A DNA stretch of 64,000 nucleotides, from positions 828,107-892,106 of the forward strand of contig NZ_KB900614.1 in the NCBI RefSeq assembly GCF_000379065.1. The letters run 5' to 3'. The position numbers and the translations under genes were made by a program. How positions within the stretch are numbered: the first letter of the stretch is position 1; every line of letters starts with the position of its first letter. Origin of the DNA: Salinispora mooreana (lineage in GTDB: Bacteria > Actinomycetota > Actinomycetes > Mycobacteriales > Micromonosporaceae). The notes beneath the pieces were generated by a model, which saw only the letters and a list, made by a program, of their open reading frames with translations, was not told where the DNA came from and did not search any database. This document shows, one piece after another, positions 43,363-51,821 of this stretch.

Positions 43363-44163
43363 CTAGTCGGCCGCCGGGCCCGGCACCGGCCGATCGGCGA
43401 AGGCCGCCACCGTGCGATCAGCGTAAGCGCTGACATCGCCGGTCTCCACCGGGCCGTCCCAGGTGGCCGGCAGCGGCACGGGGACGGAGGGGTTGACCCG
43501 CCGGACGACCTCGTCCAGGACGGTCTCGGCGTCACCGACCCACAGGTGTTTGGCGCCCGGCACTCCGACCACCTCAGCCTGCGGCACGGCCGCGAAGCGC
43601 TCCCGCGCCTCCTCGGGCCGCAGGTAGTCGTCGAACTCCGGCACCAGCGCCGTGATCGGCTTGCCGGCGGCGGCCCAGCTCGCCAGCTCCTCGGAGCCGG
43701 AGAACCGCAGCGGCGGGGAGAGCAGGATCGCACCCGCCACCGCCGGGTCACAGCCGTACCGCAGGGCCAGGTCAGTGCCGAACGACCAACCCAGCAGCCA
43801 GATCTCCGGCAGCTCGTGGAACTCCGCGTACTCGATGGCGGCGGCGACGTCGTACCGCTCGCCGACCGCGTTGTCGAACGTCCCCGCACTGGTACCGCGC
43901 ATGCTGGTCGTGCCCCGGGTGTTGAAACGCAGCACCGCCAGATCAGCCAGGGCCGGCAGGCGCCAGGCGGCCTTGCGGAACACGTGGCTGTCCATCATCC
44001 CGCCATGGGTGGGCAGCGGATGCAGGCAGACCAGCGTGGCGACCGGTGCGCGGTCGGCCGGGCGGGCCAACTCACCGACGAGTCGCAGCCCGTCGGCGGT
44101 GTGCAGCTCGATCTCCTCCCGGCGGCCGGGCAGGATCGACGAGGCGCGGATGGGTGTGCTCAC
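43363..44163 (-). CDS. Alpha/beta hydrolase
   Basis: A 266-residue serine hydrolase of the dienelactone/prolyl-oligopeptidase-like group. LVCLHPLPTHGG is the oxyanion-hole strand, LLGWSFGTDLAL the nucleophile elbow (Ser in GWSFG), a late Asp lies in EFDDYLRP and the catalytic His in GAKHLWVG. GTG 44163 is preferred (GGGGGAG 9 nt upstream) over an in-frame GTG at 44184. It converges with the large coiled-coil gene. Substrate unknown; esterase or peptidase activity on small acyl compounds is possible. Confidence 0.82.
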   Translation of the reverse strand: MSTPIRASSILPGRREEIELHTADGLRLVGELARPADRAPVATLVCLHPLPTHGGMMDSHVFRKAAWRLPALADLAVLRFNTRGTTSMRGTSAGTFDNAVGERYDVAAAIEYAEFHELPEIWLLGWSFGTDLALRYGCDPAVAGAILLSPPLRFSGSEELASWAAAGKPITALVPEFDDYLRPEEARERFAAVPQAEVVGVPGAKHLWVGDAETVLDEVVRRVNPSVPVPLPATWDGPVETGDVSAYADRTVAAFADRPVPGPAAD

Positions 44164-44235
44164 CCGCCCAGTCTCCCCCGTCACCGCGCCGGCAACCCGG
44201 CCGGGGTCGGGAAGAGAGCGACCCCAGGTCGTGCC

Positions 44236-44562
44236 TCAGCCGTGGCGGGGCGCGCTGCGGCCCCGTTGCACGATCGGTGCCCGCCGGTCCCGGGCCCGCC
44301 AACAGCCGCTGTGCCAGTGCCGGCGGTCGGTCAGGTCCCCCCACCCCTGGGCAGGCCACGCCACGACATGCGCCACACCTGGCCGGATCTCCTGGTCACA
44401 GCCGGGGCAACGGTAGGTCTTCACCGACGCGCCGCCGCTGATCAACCGGACCTGCCAGTCGCCGTCCCGCCACTGTTGCGCCGACTCGACCCCCTGCCGG
44501 AGCCGCGCGGAATCAAACTGCACGCTCTCATCCCGGCGGGATCGGTTACGGCGAGGGCTCAC
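44236..44562 (-). CDS. Small actinobacterial protein with a Cys/His zinc-finger-like motif
   Basis: A 108-residue basic protein. YRCPGCDQEI followed by AHVVAW, HWHSGCWR supplies Cys-x2-Cys and a later His/Cys set, the pattern of a small zinc finger; the flanks are Arg-rich and could bind nucleic acid. GTG 44562 directly follows GGAGGGT (short spacing). It lies 79 nt upstream of the double dehydrogenase gene start side on the same strand as the hydrolase. I do not recognise a characterised function. Confidence 0.65.
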   Translation of the reverse strand: MSPRRNRSRRDESVQFDSARLRQGVESAQQWRDGDWQVRLISGGASVKTYRCPGCDQEIRPGVAHVVAWPAQGWGDLTDRRHWHSGCWRARDRRAPIVQRGRSAPRHG

Positions 44563-44641
44563 ACCCTCCAGCGTACGGCGGGACGATGCCGTACGGTGTC
44601 GGCGGGCCGGCGGCGCGACCGGCCCGCACCTGTCCTACCGC

Positions 44642-46432
44642 TCATCGGCGAGTGTGATCGCGGAAGCCCCGGCCAGTCTTCCGGCCCAGATAGCCGGCGG
44701 TGACCAGATGCTCCAGCAGCGGCGCGGGAGCGAACCCCGGCTCGCGCAGCTCCAGGTACAACTCCCGCTGAATGGCCAGGGACACGTCGAGGCCGACCAC
44801 GTCGAGCAACTCGAACGGACCCATCGGGTACCCACAGCCGAGCTTCATCGCATGGTCGATGTCGTCGGCGGTCGAGTAGCTCGCCTCCAGCATCTTCACC
44901 GCGTCGTTGAGGTACGGGAAGAGCAACGCGTTGACGATGAACCCGGAGCGGTCCCCGCAGACCACACCGGTCTTGCCCAGCTCCCCGCAGACCGCCTTCG
45001 CGGTCGCGGTGGTCTCCGCCGACGTGCGGATGGTCTGCACGATCTCCACCAGCGACATGACCGGTGCCGGGTTGAAGAAGTGCAGGCCGACCACGTCCGC
45101 CGGACGCTGGGTGGCCATCGCGACAGCGATCACCGGCAACGACGAGGTGGTGGTGGCGAGCACGACACCGGGCTTGCAGATCTCGTCGAGGCTGGCGAAG
45201 AGGGCCTTCTTGACGCTCAGCTCCTCGATGACCGCCTCGACCACCAGATCGACGTCGGCGAGGTGTTCCAACGTCGCGGACCACGTGATCCGGCCCAGCG
45301 CGGCGTCCCGGTCGGCCTCGCCCAGCTTGCCCCGCACCACGCCCTTGTTGAGCGAGGTCTTGACCGCCTCGAAGAGCGTGGCGGACTTCTCCGCCCCGCG
45401 GGTCACCGAGACCACCTCGTAGCCAGCCTTGGCGAAGACCTCGATAATGCCGGTCGCCATCGTCCCGGAACCGACCACACCGACCTTCGCGATGCCCCGC
45501 GCGCGGGCCTCGAGCGTCGACTCCTCACGCACCGGCGTCTGGTCGTCCGGTACGACCACCGGCGAACCGGGCCGCTCGTAGGTGTAGAAGCCGCGCCCCG
45601 ACTTCCGACCGAGCAGCCCGGCGGTGACCATCTGCTTGATCAGCGGCACCGGGGCGTGTCGCCGGTCCCGGCCGCCCCGCCGGTACATCGTGTCCAGAAT
45701 CTCGTACGCGGTGTCCAGGCCGATCAGATCCATCAACGCCAACGGGCCCATCGGCAGCCCGCAGCCGAGTTTCATCGCCACATCGATGTCCTCCCGGCTG
45801 GTGTACCGCGCCTCGACCAGGCTGACCGCATGGTTGAGGTAGCCGAAGAGGAGGGCGTTGGCGATGAAGCCGGCACGGTCGCTGATCGTCACATCGACCT
45901 TGCCCAACCGCGCGCAGAGCCCCTCCACGTCGGCAACAACCTCGGCCGAGGTGACCACCGTCCGAACGATCTCCACCAGCTTCATGACCGGCGCCGGGTT
46001 GAAGAAGTGGATGCCGATGACCTGGTTGGGGCGGGTCGTGGCCACCGAAATCTCGGTTACCGAAAGCGACGAGGTGTTGGTGGCCAGAACCGCCTCGGGC
46101 TTGCAGACCCGATCCAGCTCCGCGAAGACCCGCTGCTTCAGATCGAGCTGCTCGGGAACGGCCTCGATCACCAGGTCGACCGAGTGCAGGGCCGCCAGCC
46201 CGACCTGCCAGTCGACGCGGGCCAGGAGCCCGTCCCGGTCGGCCGCCGCTAGCTTGCCCCTAGCGACCGCCCGGTCGGTCGAGCCGGTCAGGGTGGCCCG
46301 GCCGCGCTCCAGCGCCGCCTCGGTCACCTCGACGGCGACGACGTCGATGCCATTTCGGGCGAAGACCTCGACGATGCCGGCACCCATGGTGCCCAGACCC
46401 ACCACACCCACACTGGCGAACTCGCGCGTCAC
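44642..46432 (-). CDS. Double-length 3-hydroxyacyl-CoA dehydrogenase (two complete tandem copies)
   Basis: A 596-residue cytosolic enzyme made of two full 3-hydroxybutyryl-CoA dehydrogenase units. Unit 1 (about 1-285): VGLGTMGAGIVEVFARNG, ATNTSSLSV, GIHFFNPAPVMKLVEIV, GFIANALL and a C-terminal domain ending LGRKSGRGFYTY. Unit 2 (about 315-595): VGSGTMATGIIEVFAKAG, ATTTSSLPV, GLHFFNPAPVMSLVEIV, GFIVNALL and LGRKTGRGF. Both keep the catalytic His/Glu and the Asn of the C-domain; unit 2 has Thr for Asn in the NTSSL motif. Reaction: NAD(P)-linked oxidation/reduction of 3-hydroxyacyl-CoA. GTG 46432 with GGGAGG upstream. A single-unit paralogue lies at 52745-53596. Confidence 0.92.
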   Translation of the reverse strand: MTREFASVGVVGLGTMGAGIVEVFARNGIDVVAVEVTEAALERGRATLTGSTDRAVARGKLAAADRDGLLARVDWQVGLAALHSVDLVIEAVPEQLDLKQRVFAELDRVCKPEAVLATNTSSLSVTEISVATTRPNQVIGIHFFNPAPVMKLVEIVRTVVTSAEVVADVEGLCARLGKVDVTISDRAGFIANALLFGYLNHAVSLVEARYTSREDIDVAMKLGCGLPMGPLALMDLIGLDTAYEILDTMYRRGGRDRRHAPVPLIKQMVTAGLLGRKSGRGFYTYERPGSPVVVPDDQTPVREESTLEARARGIAKVGVVGSGTMATGIIEVFAKAGYEVVSVTRGAEKSATLFEAVKTSLNKGVVRGKLGEADRDAALGRITWSATLEHLADVDLVVEAVIEELSVKKALFASLDEICKPGVVLATTTSSLPVIAVAMATQRPADVVGLHFFNPAPVMSLVEIVQTIRTSAETTATAKAVCGELGKTGVVCGDRSGFIVNALLFPYLNDAVKMLEASYSTADDIDHAMKLGCGYPMGPFELLDVVGLDVSLAIQRELYLELREPGFAPAPLLEHLVTAGYLGRKTGRGFRDHTRR

Positions 46433-46600
46433 GCCAAGCCTCCCTGGTCAGCTCCATTCGGCCGGCGTTAACGGCCAATAAGGTATGCGCGCGAGTCTGC
46501 CATGTGCCGCAGGGTTGTCGAGATGCCGTGGGGTATGTCACGGTGCCAGGCTGACAATAGGCGGGCACCGCCGCCCTACCGGTGAGTAGCAAGCCGGGTC

Positions 46601-46606
46601 TAAACT
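46601..46606 (+). promoter_or_regulatory. -10 box of a probable leaderless promoter (aldehyde dehydrogenase)
   Basis: TAAACT followed by 6 nt and ATG 46613. No ribosome site lies before the ATG, so transcription would start at the start codon. The -35 is not clear. Confidence 0.5.
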
Positions 46607-46612
46607 TCCGCC

Positions 46613-48109
46613 ATGACGGCTGTACATGTTCCGGGCACCCCGATGATCGATGATGGTCGACTCGTCTCGACGAACCCGGCGACCGGCGCGGAGGCCGGGC
46701 GGCTGCCGGTCGCCTCCCCCGCCGATGTCGAAGCAACCGTCGTCCAGGCCCGTGCCGCCAGCGAGTGGTGGGCCGGGCTCGGCGTCGCCGCCCGACGGGA
46801 GCGGCTGCTGCGCTGGCGGAGCCGGCTGGCATCCCGAGTCGAGGAGCTCGCCGAGCTGGTGCATGTCGAGGGCGGCAAGCCGGTCGCCGAGTCCGTCGTC
46901 GAGGTGGTCACCGCCGTCGAGCACCTCGACTGGGCCGCACGTAACGCCAAGCGGGTGCTCGGCCCCCGCCGGGTACGGTCCCGGCTGATGCTGGCGGAGT
47001 TCTCCGCCCATCTGGAATACCAGCCGTACGGGGTGGTCGGCGTGATCGGCCCGTGGAACTACCCCGTGTTCACCCCGATCGGCTCCATCGCCTACGCCCT
47101 GGCCGCGGGCAACGCCGTGGTCCTCAAGCCCAGCGAGTACACTCCGGCCGTCGGCCAGTGGCTGGTTGACAGCTTCGCCGAGGTCGTCAACGAGGAGCCG
47201 GTGTTCGCCGCGGTGCACGGCCTCGGTGACGTCGGCGCGGCGCTGTGCCGATCCGGGGTCGACAAGCTGGCCTTCACCGGGTCCACAGCTACTGGTCGAA
47301 AGGTGATGGCCGCCTGCGCCGAGTCCCTGACCCCCGTACTCATCGAGGCCGGCGGGAAGGACGCGATGATCGTCGATACCGACGCCGACCTGGACGCCGC
47401 GGCCTCGGCAGCCGTCTGGGGCGGTCTCACCAACGCCGGCCAGACCTGCATCGGCATCGAGCGGGTCTACGCCGTCGAGGGGATCTTCGACAGCTTCGTC
47501 GACCGGGTGGTCCAGCGGGCCGGACGACTCACCGTCGGTGCCGACGGCACCGATATCGGCCCGATCACCATGCCGAGCCAACTGGAGGTGATCCGCCGGC
47601 ACATCGACGATGCTCTGGCCCACGGCGGCCGAGCCGTACTCGGTGGGGCAGACGCGGTGCAGCCACCGTACGTGCGGCCCACTGTGCTGGTGGACGTGCC
47701 GGAGGACTCAGCCGCCATACGCGAGGAGACCTTCGGCCCCACCCTGACCATCAACCGGGTCCGCGACGTTGACGAGGCGGTCGCCCGGACCAACGCGCTG
47801 CGCTACGGGCTCGGCGGCTCGGTCTTCGGCCGGCGTCGGGCCATGGCGGTCGCGCGGCGGATGCGTTCCGGCATGGCCTCGGTGAACTCGGCCCTGACCT
47901 TCGCCGGGATGTCCACCCTGCCCTTCGGCGGCGTGGGCGACTCCGGTTTTGGACGTATTCACGGCGCGGATGGGCTGCGGGAGTTCGCCCGCCCCAAGGC
48001 CATCACCCGGCGCCGGGCCCGGTCGCTGCTGCCCGTGACGACCTTCGACCGCACCGACGCGGACATCGCCCGACTGGTCAAGATTGTCAAGCGCTTCTAC
48101 GGCCGTTGA
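46613..48109 (+). CDS. Aldehyde dehydrogenase (succinate-semialdehyde-like)
   Basis: A 498-residue NAD(P)-dependent aldehyde dehydrogenase. Key features: VVGVIGPWNYPV, LKPSEYTP, FTGSTATGRKV (nucleotide binding), catalytic Glu in IEAGGKDAMIVD, catalytic Cys in NAGQTCIGIERVY, and EETFGPTLTI. The C-terminus (about 460 onward: RPKAITRRRARSLLPVTTF and a basic tail) matches the membrane-associated or class 3-like actinobacterial group. A leaderless start is suggested by the -10 box 6 nt upstream. It stands divergently from the double dehydrogenase gene, 180 nt apart. Substrate uncertain. Confidence 0.88.
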   Translation: MTAVHVPGTPMIDDGRLVSTNPATGAEAGRLPVASPADVEATVVQARAASEWWAGLGVAARRERLLRWRSRLASRVEELAELVHVEGGKPVAESVVEVVTAVEHLDWAARNAKRVLGPRRVRSRLMLAEFSAHLEYQPYGVVGVIGPWNYPVFTPIGSIAYALAAGNAVVLKPSEYTPAVGQWLVDSFAEVVNEEPVFAAVHGLGDVGAALCRSGVDKLAFTGSTATGRKVMAACAESLTPVLIEAGGKDAMIVDTDADLDAAASAAVWGGLTNAGQTCIGIERVYAVEGIFDSFVDRVVQRAGRLTVGADGTDIGPITMPSQLEVIRRHIDDALAHGGRAVLGGADAVQPPYVRPTVLVDVPEDSAAIREETFGPTLTINRVRDVDEAVARTNALRYGLGGSVFGRRRAMAVARRMRSGMASVNSALTFAGMSTLPFGGVGDSGFGRIHGADGLREFARPKAITRRRARSLLPVTTFDRTDADIARLVKIVKRFYGR

Positions 48110-48175
48110 CCCATCAGGGCTCCCCCTGCCCTCGAGCCGCCCACAGCCCGAGGCCCCCGGTGGGCCGCGGACGGC

Positions 48176-48835
48176 TCAGAACAGGGTCAGCTCGTCCCGC
48201 TCGATGCCACGCAGCTTGTCGTAGTCCACGACCACGCAGCGAATCCCCCGGTCGGTGGCGAGTACCCGCGCCTGCGGCTTGATCTCCTGCGCGGCGAAGA
48301 CGCCCTGCACCGGCGCGAGCAGTGGGTCCCGGTTGAGCAGTTCCAGGTAGCGGGTGAGCTGCTCCACACCGTCGATCTCACCGCGGCGCTTCACCTCGAC
48401 TGCGACAGCACCCTGCGCCGCGTCCCGGCACAACAGGTCCACCGGGCCGATCGCCGTCATGTACTCCCGGCGAACCAGCGTGAAACCCTCACCCAGCGTC
48501 TCCGGGCTGGCCGCCAACAGCTCCTGAAGGTGCGCCTCCACGCCGTCCTTCCGCAGGCCCGGGTCGACACCCAGCTCGTACGCGGTGTCCTGGAAGACCT
48601 CCTCCAGGGTGATCCGCAGCTCCTCACCGGCCTTGTTGACCACCCGCCAGACGCCCGGGGCCTCCTCCAGCCGGCACGGGGGGCTCATCCAGTTCAGCGG
48701 CTTGTAGGCCCGGTCGTCGGCGTGGATCGACACCGACCCGTCCGCCTTCACCATCACCAGACGGGTGGCTGGCGGCAGGTGGGCCGAAAGCCGTCCAACA
48801 TAGTCCACAGAGCACTTCGCAATCACCAACCGCAC
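48176..48835 (-). CDS. nucS: Endonuclease NucS (mismatch-specific)
   Basis: A 219-residue NucS/EndoMS nuclease, which replaces MutS/MutL mismatch repair in most actinobacteria by cutting both strands at G-T, G-G and T-T mispairs. The N-terminal binding domain has [17 protein letters not shown]; the C-terminal PD-(D/E)xK domain shows GPVDLLCRD and [20 protein letters not shown]; the end DELTLF resembles the sliding-clamp-binding tail. The start is GTG 48835 with TACCCT 6 nt upstream, suggesting a leaderless mRNA. It lies 18 nt past the ethylmalonyl-CoA mutase stop. Confidence 0.95.
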   Translation of the reverse strand: MRLVIAKCSVDYVGRLSAHLPPATRLVMVKADGSVSIHADDRAYKPLNWMSPPCRLEEAPGVWRVVNKAGEELRITLEEVFQDTAYELGVDPGLRKDGVEAHLQELLAASPETLGEGFTLVRREYMTAIGPVDLLCRDAAQGAVAVEVKRRGEIDGVEQLTRYLELLNRDPLLAPVQGVFAAQEIKPQARVLATDRGIRCVVVDYDKLRGIERDELTLF

Positions 48836-48841
48836 CTGACG

Positions 48842-48847
48842 AGGGTA
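48842..48847 (-). promoter_or_regulatory. -10 box of a probable leaderless nucS promoter
   Basis: TACCCT on the minus strand, then 6 nt, then GTG 48835. It lies in the 18-nt gap after the ecm stop, giving nucS its own start despite tight packing. Confidence 0.4.
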
Positions 48848-48853
48848 ACGGAG

Positions 48854-50866
48854 CTACTGCTCCGGCAGGCCGTTGGCGTGGCGGACCACGGTCACCAACT
48901 CGTTGACGACCCCGGTGAGCGCGAAGTCCTTCGGCGTGAAGACCCGGACGACTCCGGCATCTCGAAGGGTCTGCGTGTCCGCCTCCGGGATGATGCCGCC
49001 GACCACGACGGGCAGATCACCCCGCCCGGCGGCGCGCAGCCCCGCCAGGACGGCGGGCACAGCCGCAAGATGTGAGCCGGAGAGGACCGAGAGGCCGACC
49101 AGGTCCACGTCCTCCTCCACCGCGGCGGCCACGATCTGCCCGGCGGTCAACCGGATGCCTTGATAGACCACCTCGAAGCCGGCGTCGCGGGCCCGGACCG
49201 CGATCTGCTCGGCACCGTTGGAGTGCCCGTCCAGACCGGGCTTGCCGACCAGCAGCCGCAGCCGTCCACTGCCCAGTTGCCGGGCCGTGGCGGCGACCCG
49301 GGCCCGGACCGCCGACAACGGCCCGTCCGCGCCGGAACCGACCGCCCCCGACAGCCCGGTGGGGGCCCGGTACTCCCCGAAGATCTCCCGCAACGCGCCC
49401 GCCCACTCACCGGTGGTCACCCCGGCGCGTACGCAGTCGAGCGTGGCCGACATCAGGTTCGTGGTAGTCGCGGCGTCGGCGCGGAGCCGGGCGAGCGCGG
49501 TATCCACGGCCGCTGCGTCCCGGCTGGCCCGCCAGTGGCGTACGGCAGTCGTGGCGGCTGCCTCCGCCGCCGGATCGACCTGTTCGATCGCCGCGGCGCC
49601 GGCCGCGGTCAGCGGGGAGGGCTCGGTCTCGGTGAACCGGTTGACGCCAACCACCACATCGGTGCCGGCCTCCATCCGGCGACGCCGGTCGCCGAGCGAG
49701 GCGACCAGGGCGCTCTTCAGGTAGCCGGTCTCGACCGCGGCGACAACTCCCCCCATCTCCAGCACCTTCTCCAGCTCGCCCCGGGCGCCGGAGACGATGT
49801 CGTCCACCAGCGCCGTCATCAGGTGCGAACCGTCGAACAGGTCGGGGTACTCCAGCAGGTCCGACTCGTACGCGAGCACCTGCTGCATCCGCAGCGACCA
49901 CTGCTGGTCCCACGGGCGGGGCAGGCCAAGGGCCTCGTTCCAGGCGGGGAGTTGCACGGCCCGGGCCCGGGCATTCCGGGAGAGGGTCACGCCGAGCATC
50001 TCCAGAACGATGCGTTGAATGTTGTTCTCCGGCTGCGCCTCGGTCAGCCCCAGGGAGTTGACCTGGACGCCGTAGCGAAACCGGCGCTGCTTCGGATTCG
50101 CCACGCCGTACCGGTCGCGAGTGATCTCGTCCCAGAGCGCACCGAAGGCACGCATCTTGGCGATCTCCTCCACGAAGCGCACCCCGGCGTTGACGAAGAA
50201 ACTGATCCGCTGGACCACATCTCCCATCCGCTCGGCCGGCACCTGGCCGGAGCCCCGGACGGCGTCGAGGACGGCGACCGCGGTGGCGAGCGCGAAGCCG
50301 ACCTCCTGGACCGGGGTGGCGCCGGCCTCCTGCAGGTGGTAGGAGCAGATGTTGACCGGATTCCACCGGGGCATCTCCCGGAGCGTGTACGCGATGAGGT
50401 CGGCGGTCAGCCGCAGGGACGCTGCCGGCGGGAAGATGTAGGTCCCGCGGGAGAGGTACTCCTTGATGATGTCGTTCTGGGTCGTGCCGGCGCAGCGGTC
50501 GAGTTGCCCCCCCTGCTCGGCGGCAACGGTGCGGTAGAGGCCGAGTAGCCACATCGCCGGCGCGTTGATGGTCATCGAGGTATTCATCTCGGCCAGGGGA
50601 ATGCCCTGGAAGAGAGCCCGCAGGTCACCGAGGTGCGCCACCGGCACCCCCACCCGGCCGACCTCTCCGGCGGCGAGCTCGTGATCGGGGTCGTACCCGG
50701 TCTGGGTGGGCAGGTCGAAGGCGACCGAGAGCCCGGTCTGCCCCTTCGCCAGGTTGCGGCGGAAGAGCGCGTTGGTCGCGGCGGCCGAGCTGTGCCCGGC
50801 ATAGGTTCGCATCACCCACGGACGGTCCCGCTCTGGCAGCCGACCTGGGGGGGCCTTCTCGTCCAT
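48854..50866 (-). CDS. ecm: Ethylmalonyl-CoA mutase (MeaA/Ecm)
   Basis: A 670-residue B12-dependent mutase converting (2R)-ethylmalonyl-CoA to methylsuccinyl-CoA, a step specific to the ethylmalonyl-CoA pathway. The barrel carries RTYAGHSSAAATNALFRRNL and IKEYLSRGTYIFPP, keeping the Tyr and Arg that hold the second carboxylate (contrast with IcmA). A fused C-terminal cobalamin domain (about 535-670) has VGKPGLDGHSNGAEQIA with the base-off His and GLSVLSGSHL. YAGH in place of the YAGF of methylmalonyl-CoA mutases fits Ecm. ATG 50866 lacks a ribosome site but has TAGACT 6 nt upstream. Function is tied to the ccr gene at 37.8 kb. Confidence 0.92.
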   Translation of the reverse strand: MDEKAPPGRLPERDRPWVMRTYAGHSSAAATNALFRRNLAKGQTGLSVAFDLPTQTGYDPDHELAAGEVGRVGVPVAHLGDLRALFQGIPLAEMNTSMTINAPAMWLLGLYRTVAAEQGGQLDRCAGTTQNDIIKEYLSRGTYIFPPAASLRLTADLIAYTLREMPRWNPVNICSYHLQEAGATPVQEVGFALATAVAVLDAVRGSGQVPAERMGDVVQRISFFVNAGVRFVEEIAKMRAFGALWDEITRDRYGVANPKQRRFRYGVQVNSLGLTEAQPENNIQRIVLEMLGVTLSRNARARAVQLPAWNEALGLPRPWDQQWSLRMQQVLAYESDLLEYPDLFDGSHLMTALVDDIVSGARGELEKVLEMGGVVAAVETGYLKSALVASLGDRRRRMEAGTDVVVGVNRFTETEPSPLTAAGAAAIEQVDPAAEAAATTAVRHWRASRDAAAVDTALARLRADAATTTNLMSATLDCVRAGVTTGEWAGALREIFGEYRAPTGLSGAVGSGADGPLSAVRARVAATARQLGSGRLRLLVGKPGLDGHSNGAEQIAVRARDAGFEVVYQGIRLTAGQIVAAAVEEDVDLVGLSVLSGSHLAAVPAVLAGLRAAGRGDLPVVVGGIIPEADTQTLRDAGVVRVFTPKDFALTGVVNELVTVVRHANGLPEQ

Positions 50867-50872
50867 GGCGGG

Positions 50873-50878
50873 AGTCTA
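50873..50878 (-). promoter_or_regulatory. -10 box of a probable leaderless ecm promoter
   Basis: TAGACT on the minus strand, then 6 nt, then ATG 50866, with no ribosome site. The -35 would fall at about 50896-50901, at the edge of the 22-bp palindrome. Confidence 0.5.
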
Positions 50879-50898
50879 AGTTACTGACGGGTAGAGCG

Positions 50899-50920
50899 CG
50901 CTGTGGAAAATTCCACAGCG
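50899..50920. promoter_or_regulatory. Perfect 22-bp palindrome between ecm and the ABC-2 exporter
   Basis: Arm CGCTGTGGAA (50899-50908), AA spacer, and exact complement TTCCACAGCG (50911-50920). It is centred in the 106-nt divergent region, overlaps the expected ecm -35, and lies 53 nt before the exporter ATG. It has the form of a dimeric repressor site. No known regulator was matched and no regulator gene adjoins. Confidence 0.75.
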
Positions 50921-50972
50921 ACCACCACACCCCGGAGCTCGATCGGTTGCGCGGGGGCAGCACACTTGTTGC

Positions 50973-51821
50973 ATGGACAACGAGCTCGCGATCGTCGCGC
51001 GGGGGCTACGCAAGGCGTACGGGAAGAACGTGGCCGTGGCCGGGGTGGACCTGGAGGTCCGCCAGGGTGAGGTGTTCGCCCTCCTCGGCCCGAACGGCGC
51101 CGGCAAGACGACTACCGTGGAAATCCTGGAGGGCTACCGGCGACGCGACGCCGGCGAGGTCTCGGTGCTCGACAGCGACCCGGCGGCCCCCGCCGCGAAC
51201 TGGCGCAACCGGATCGGCATCGTGCTCCAGGGCGTCGGTGAGTTCGACGAGCTCAGCGTCTCCGAACTGGTCCACCACTTCGCCGGCTTCTACGCCGACG
51301 CCGACGATCCGGAGAAGGTGATCGCCCGCGTCGGGTTGGCCGACAAGGCCCGGGCCCGCACCCACACCCTCTCCGGCGGACAGAAGCGCCGCCTGGACGT
51401 GGCGCTCGGCATCATCGGCCGGCCCGAGCTGCTCTTCCTCGACGAACCGACCACCGGCTTCGACCCAGAGGCACGGCGCGAGTTCTGGCAGCTGATTCGG
51501 GATCTGGCGGCGGCCGGGACGACGATCGTGCTGACCACGCACTATCTCGACGAAGCGGAGGCGCTCGCGGACCGGGTGGGGGTGATCGCCGGCGGCCGGC
51601 TGATCGAGGTAGCCGCACCCGAAGACCTGGGCAACCGGCAACAGGCCCACGCGACAGTCTCCTGGCGCACGCCCGAGGGGCGTACCGAGAGCACGGAGAG
51701 CGCGACGCCCACGGAGTTGGTGACAGAGTTGGCCGCGCGCTTCGGCGGCGAGGTGCCCGGGCTCACGGTTACCCGGCCGACCCTCGAGGACATCTACCTG
51801 CAGATGATCGGACACCGATGA
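50973..51821 (+). CDS. ABC-2 exporter ATP-binding subunit
   Basis: A 282-residue ATPase of the drug-resistance (DrrA-like) exporter class. Walker A GPNGAGKTTTVE, Q-loop IVLQGVGEF, signature LSGGQKRRLDV, Walker B LLFLDEPTTGFDP and H-loop LTTHYLDEAEAL are all intact. The C-terminal extension (PEGRTESTESATPTELVTEL) is as in DrrA-like proteins. The next gene starts in its stop (ATGA). No ribosome site is evident before the ATG. Substrate unknown: antibiotic, lipid or glycan export are the options. Confidence 0.92.
   Translation: MDNELAIVARGLRKAYGKNVAVAGVDLEVRQGEVFALLGPNGAGKTTTVEILEGYRRRDAGEVSVLDSDPAAPAANWRNRIGIVLQGVGEFDELSVSELVHHFAGFYADADDPEKVIARVGLADKARARTHTLSGGQKRRLDVALGIIGRPELLFLDEPTTGFDPEARREFWQLIRDLAAAGTTIVLTTHYLDEAEALADRVGVIAGGRLIEVAAPEDLGNRQQAHATVSWRTPEGRTESTESATPTELVTELAARFGGEVPGLTVTRPTLEDIYLQMIGHR

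Noticed and set aside
41937..43889. Long minus-strand frame opposite the large coiled-coil gene
   Set aside because: Shadow, Ser/Cys/Arg-rich composition without any domain.
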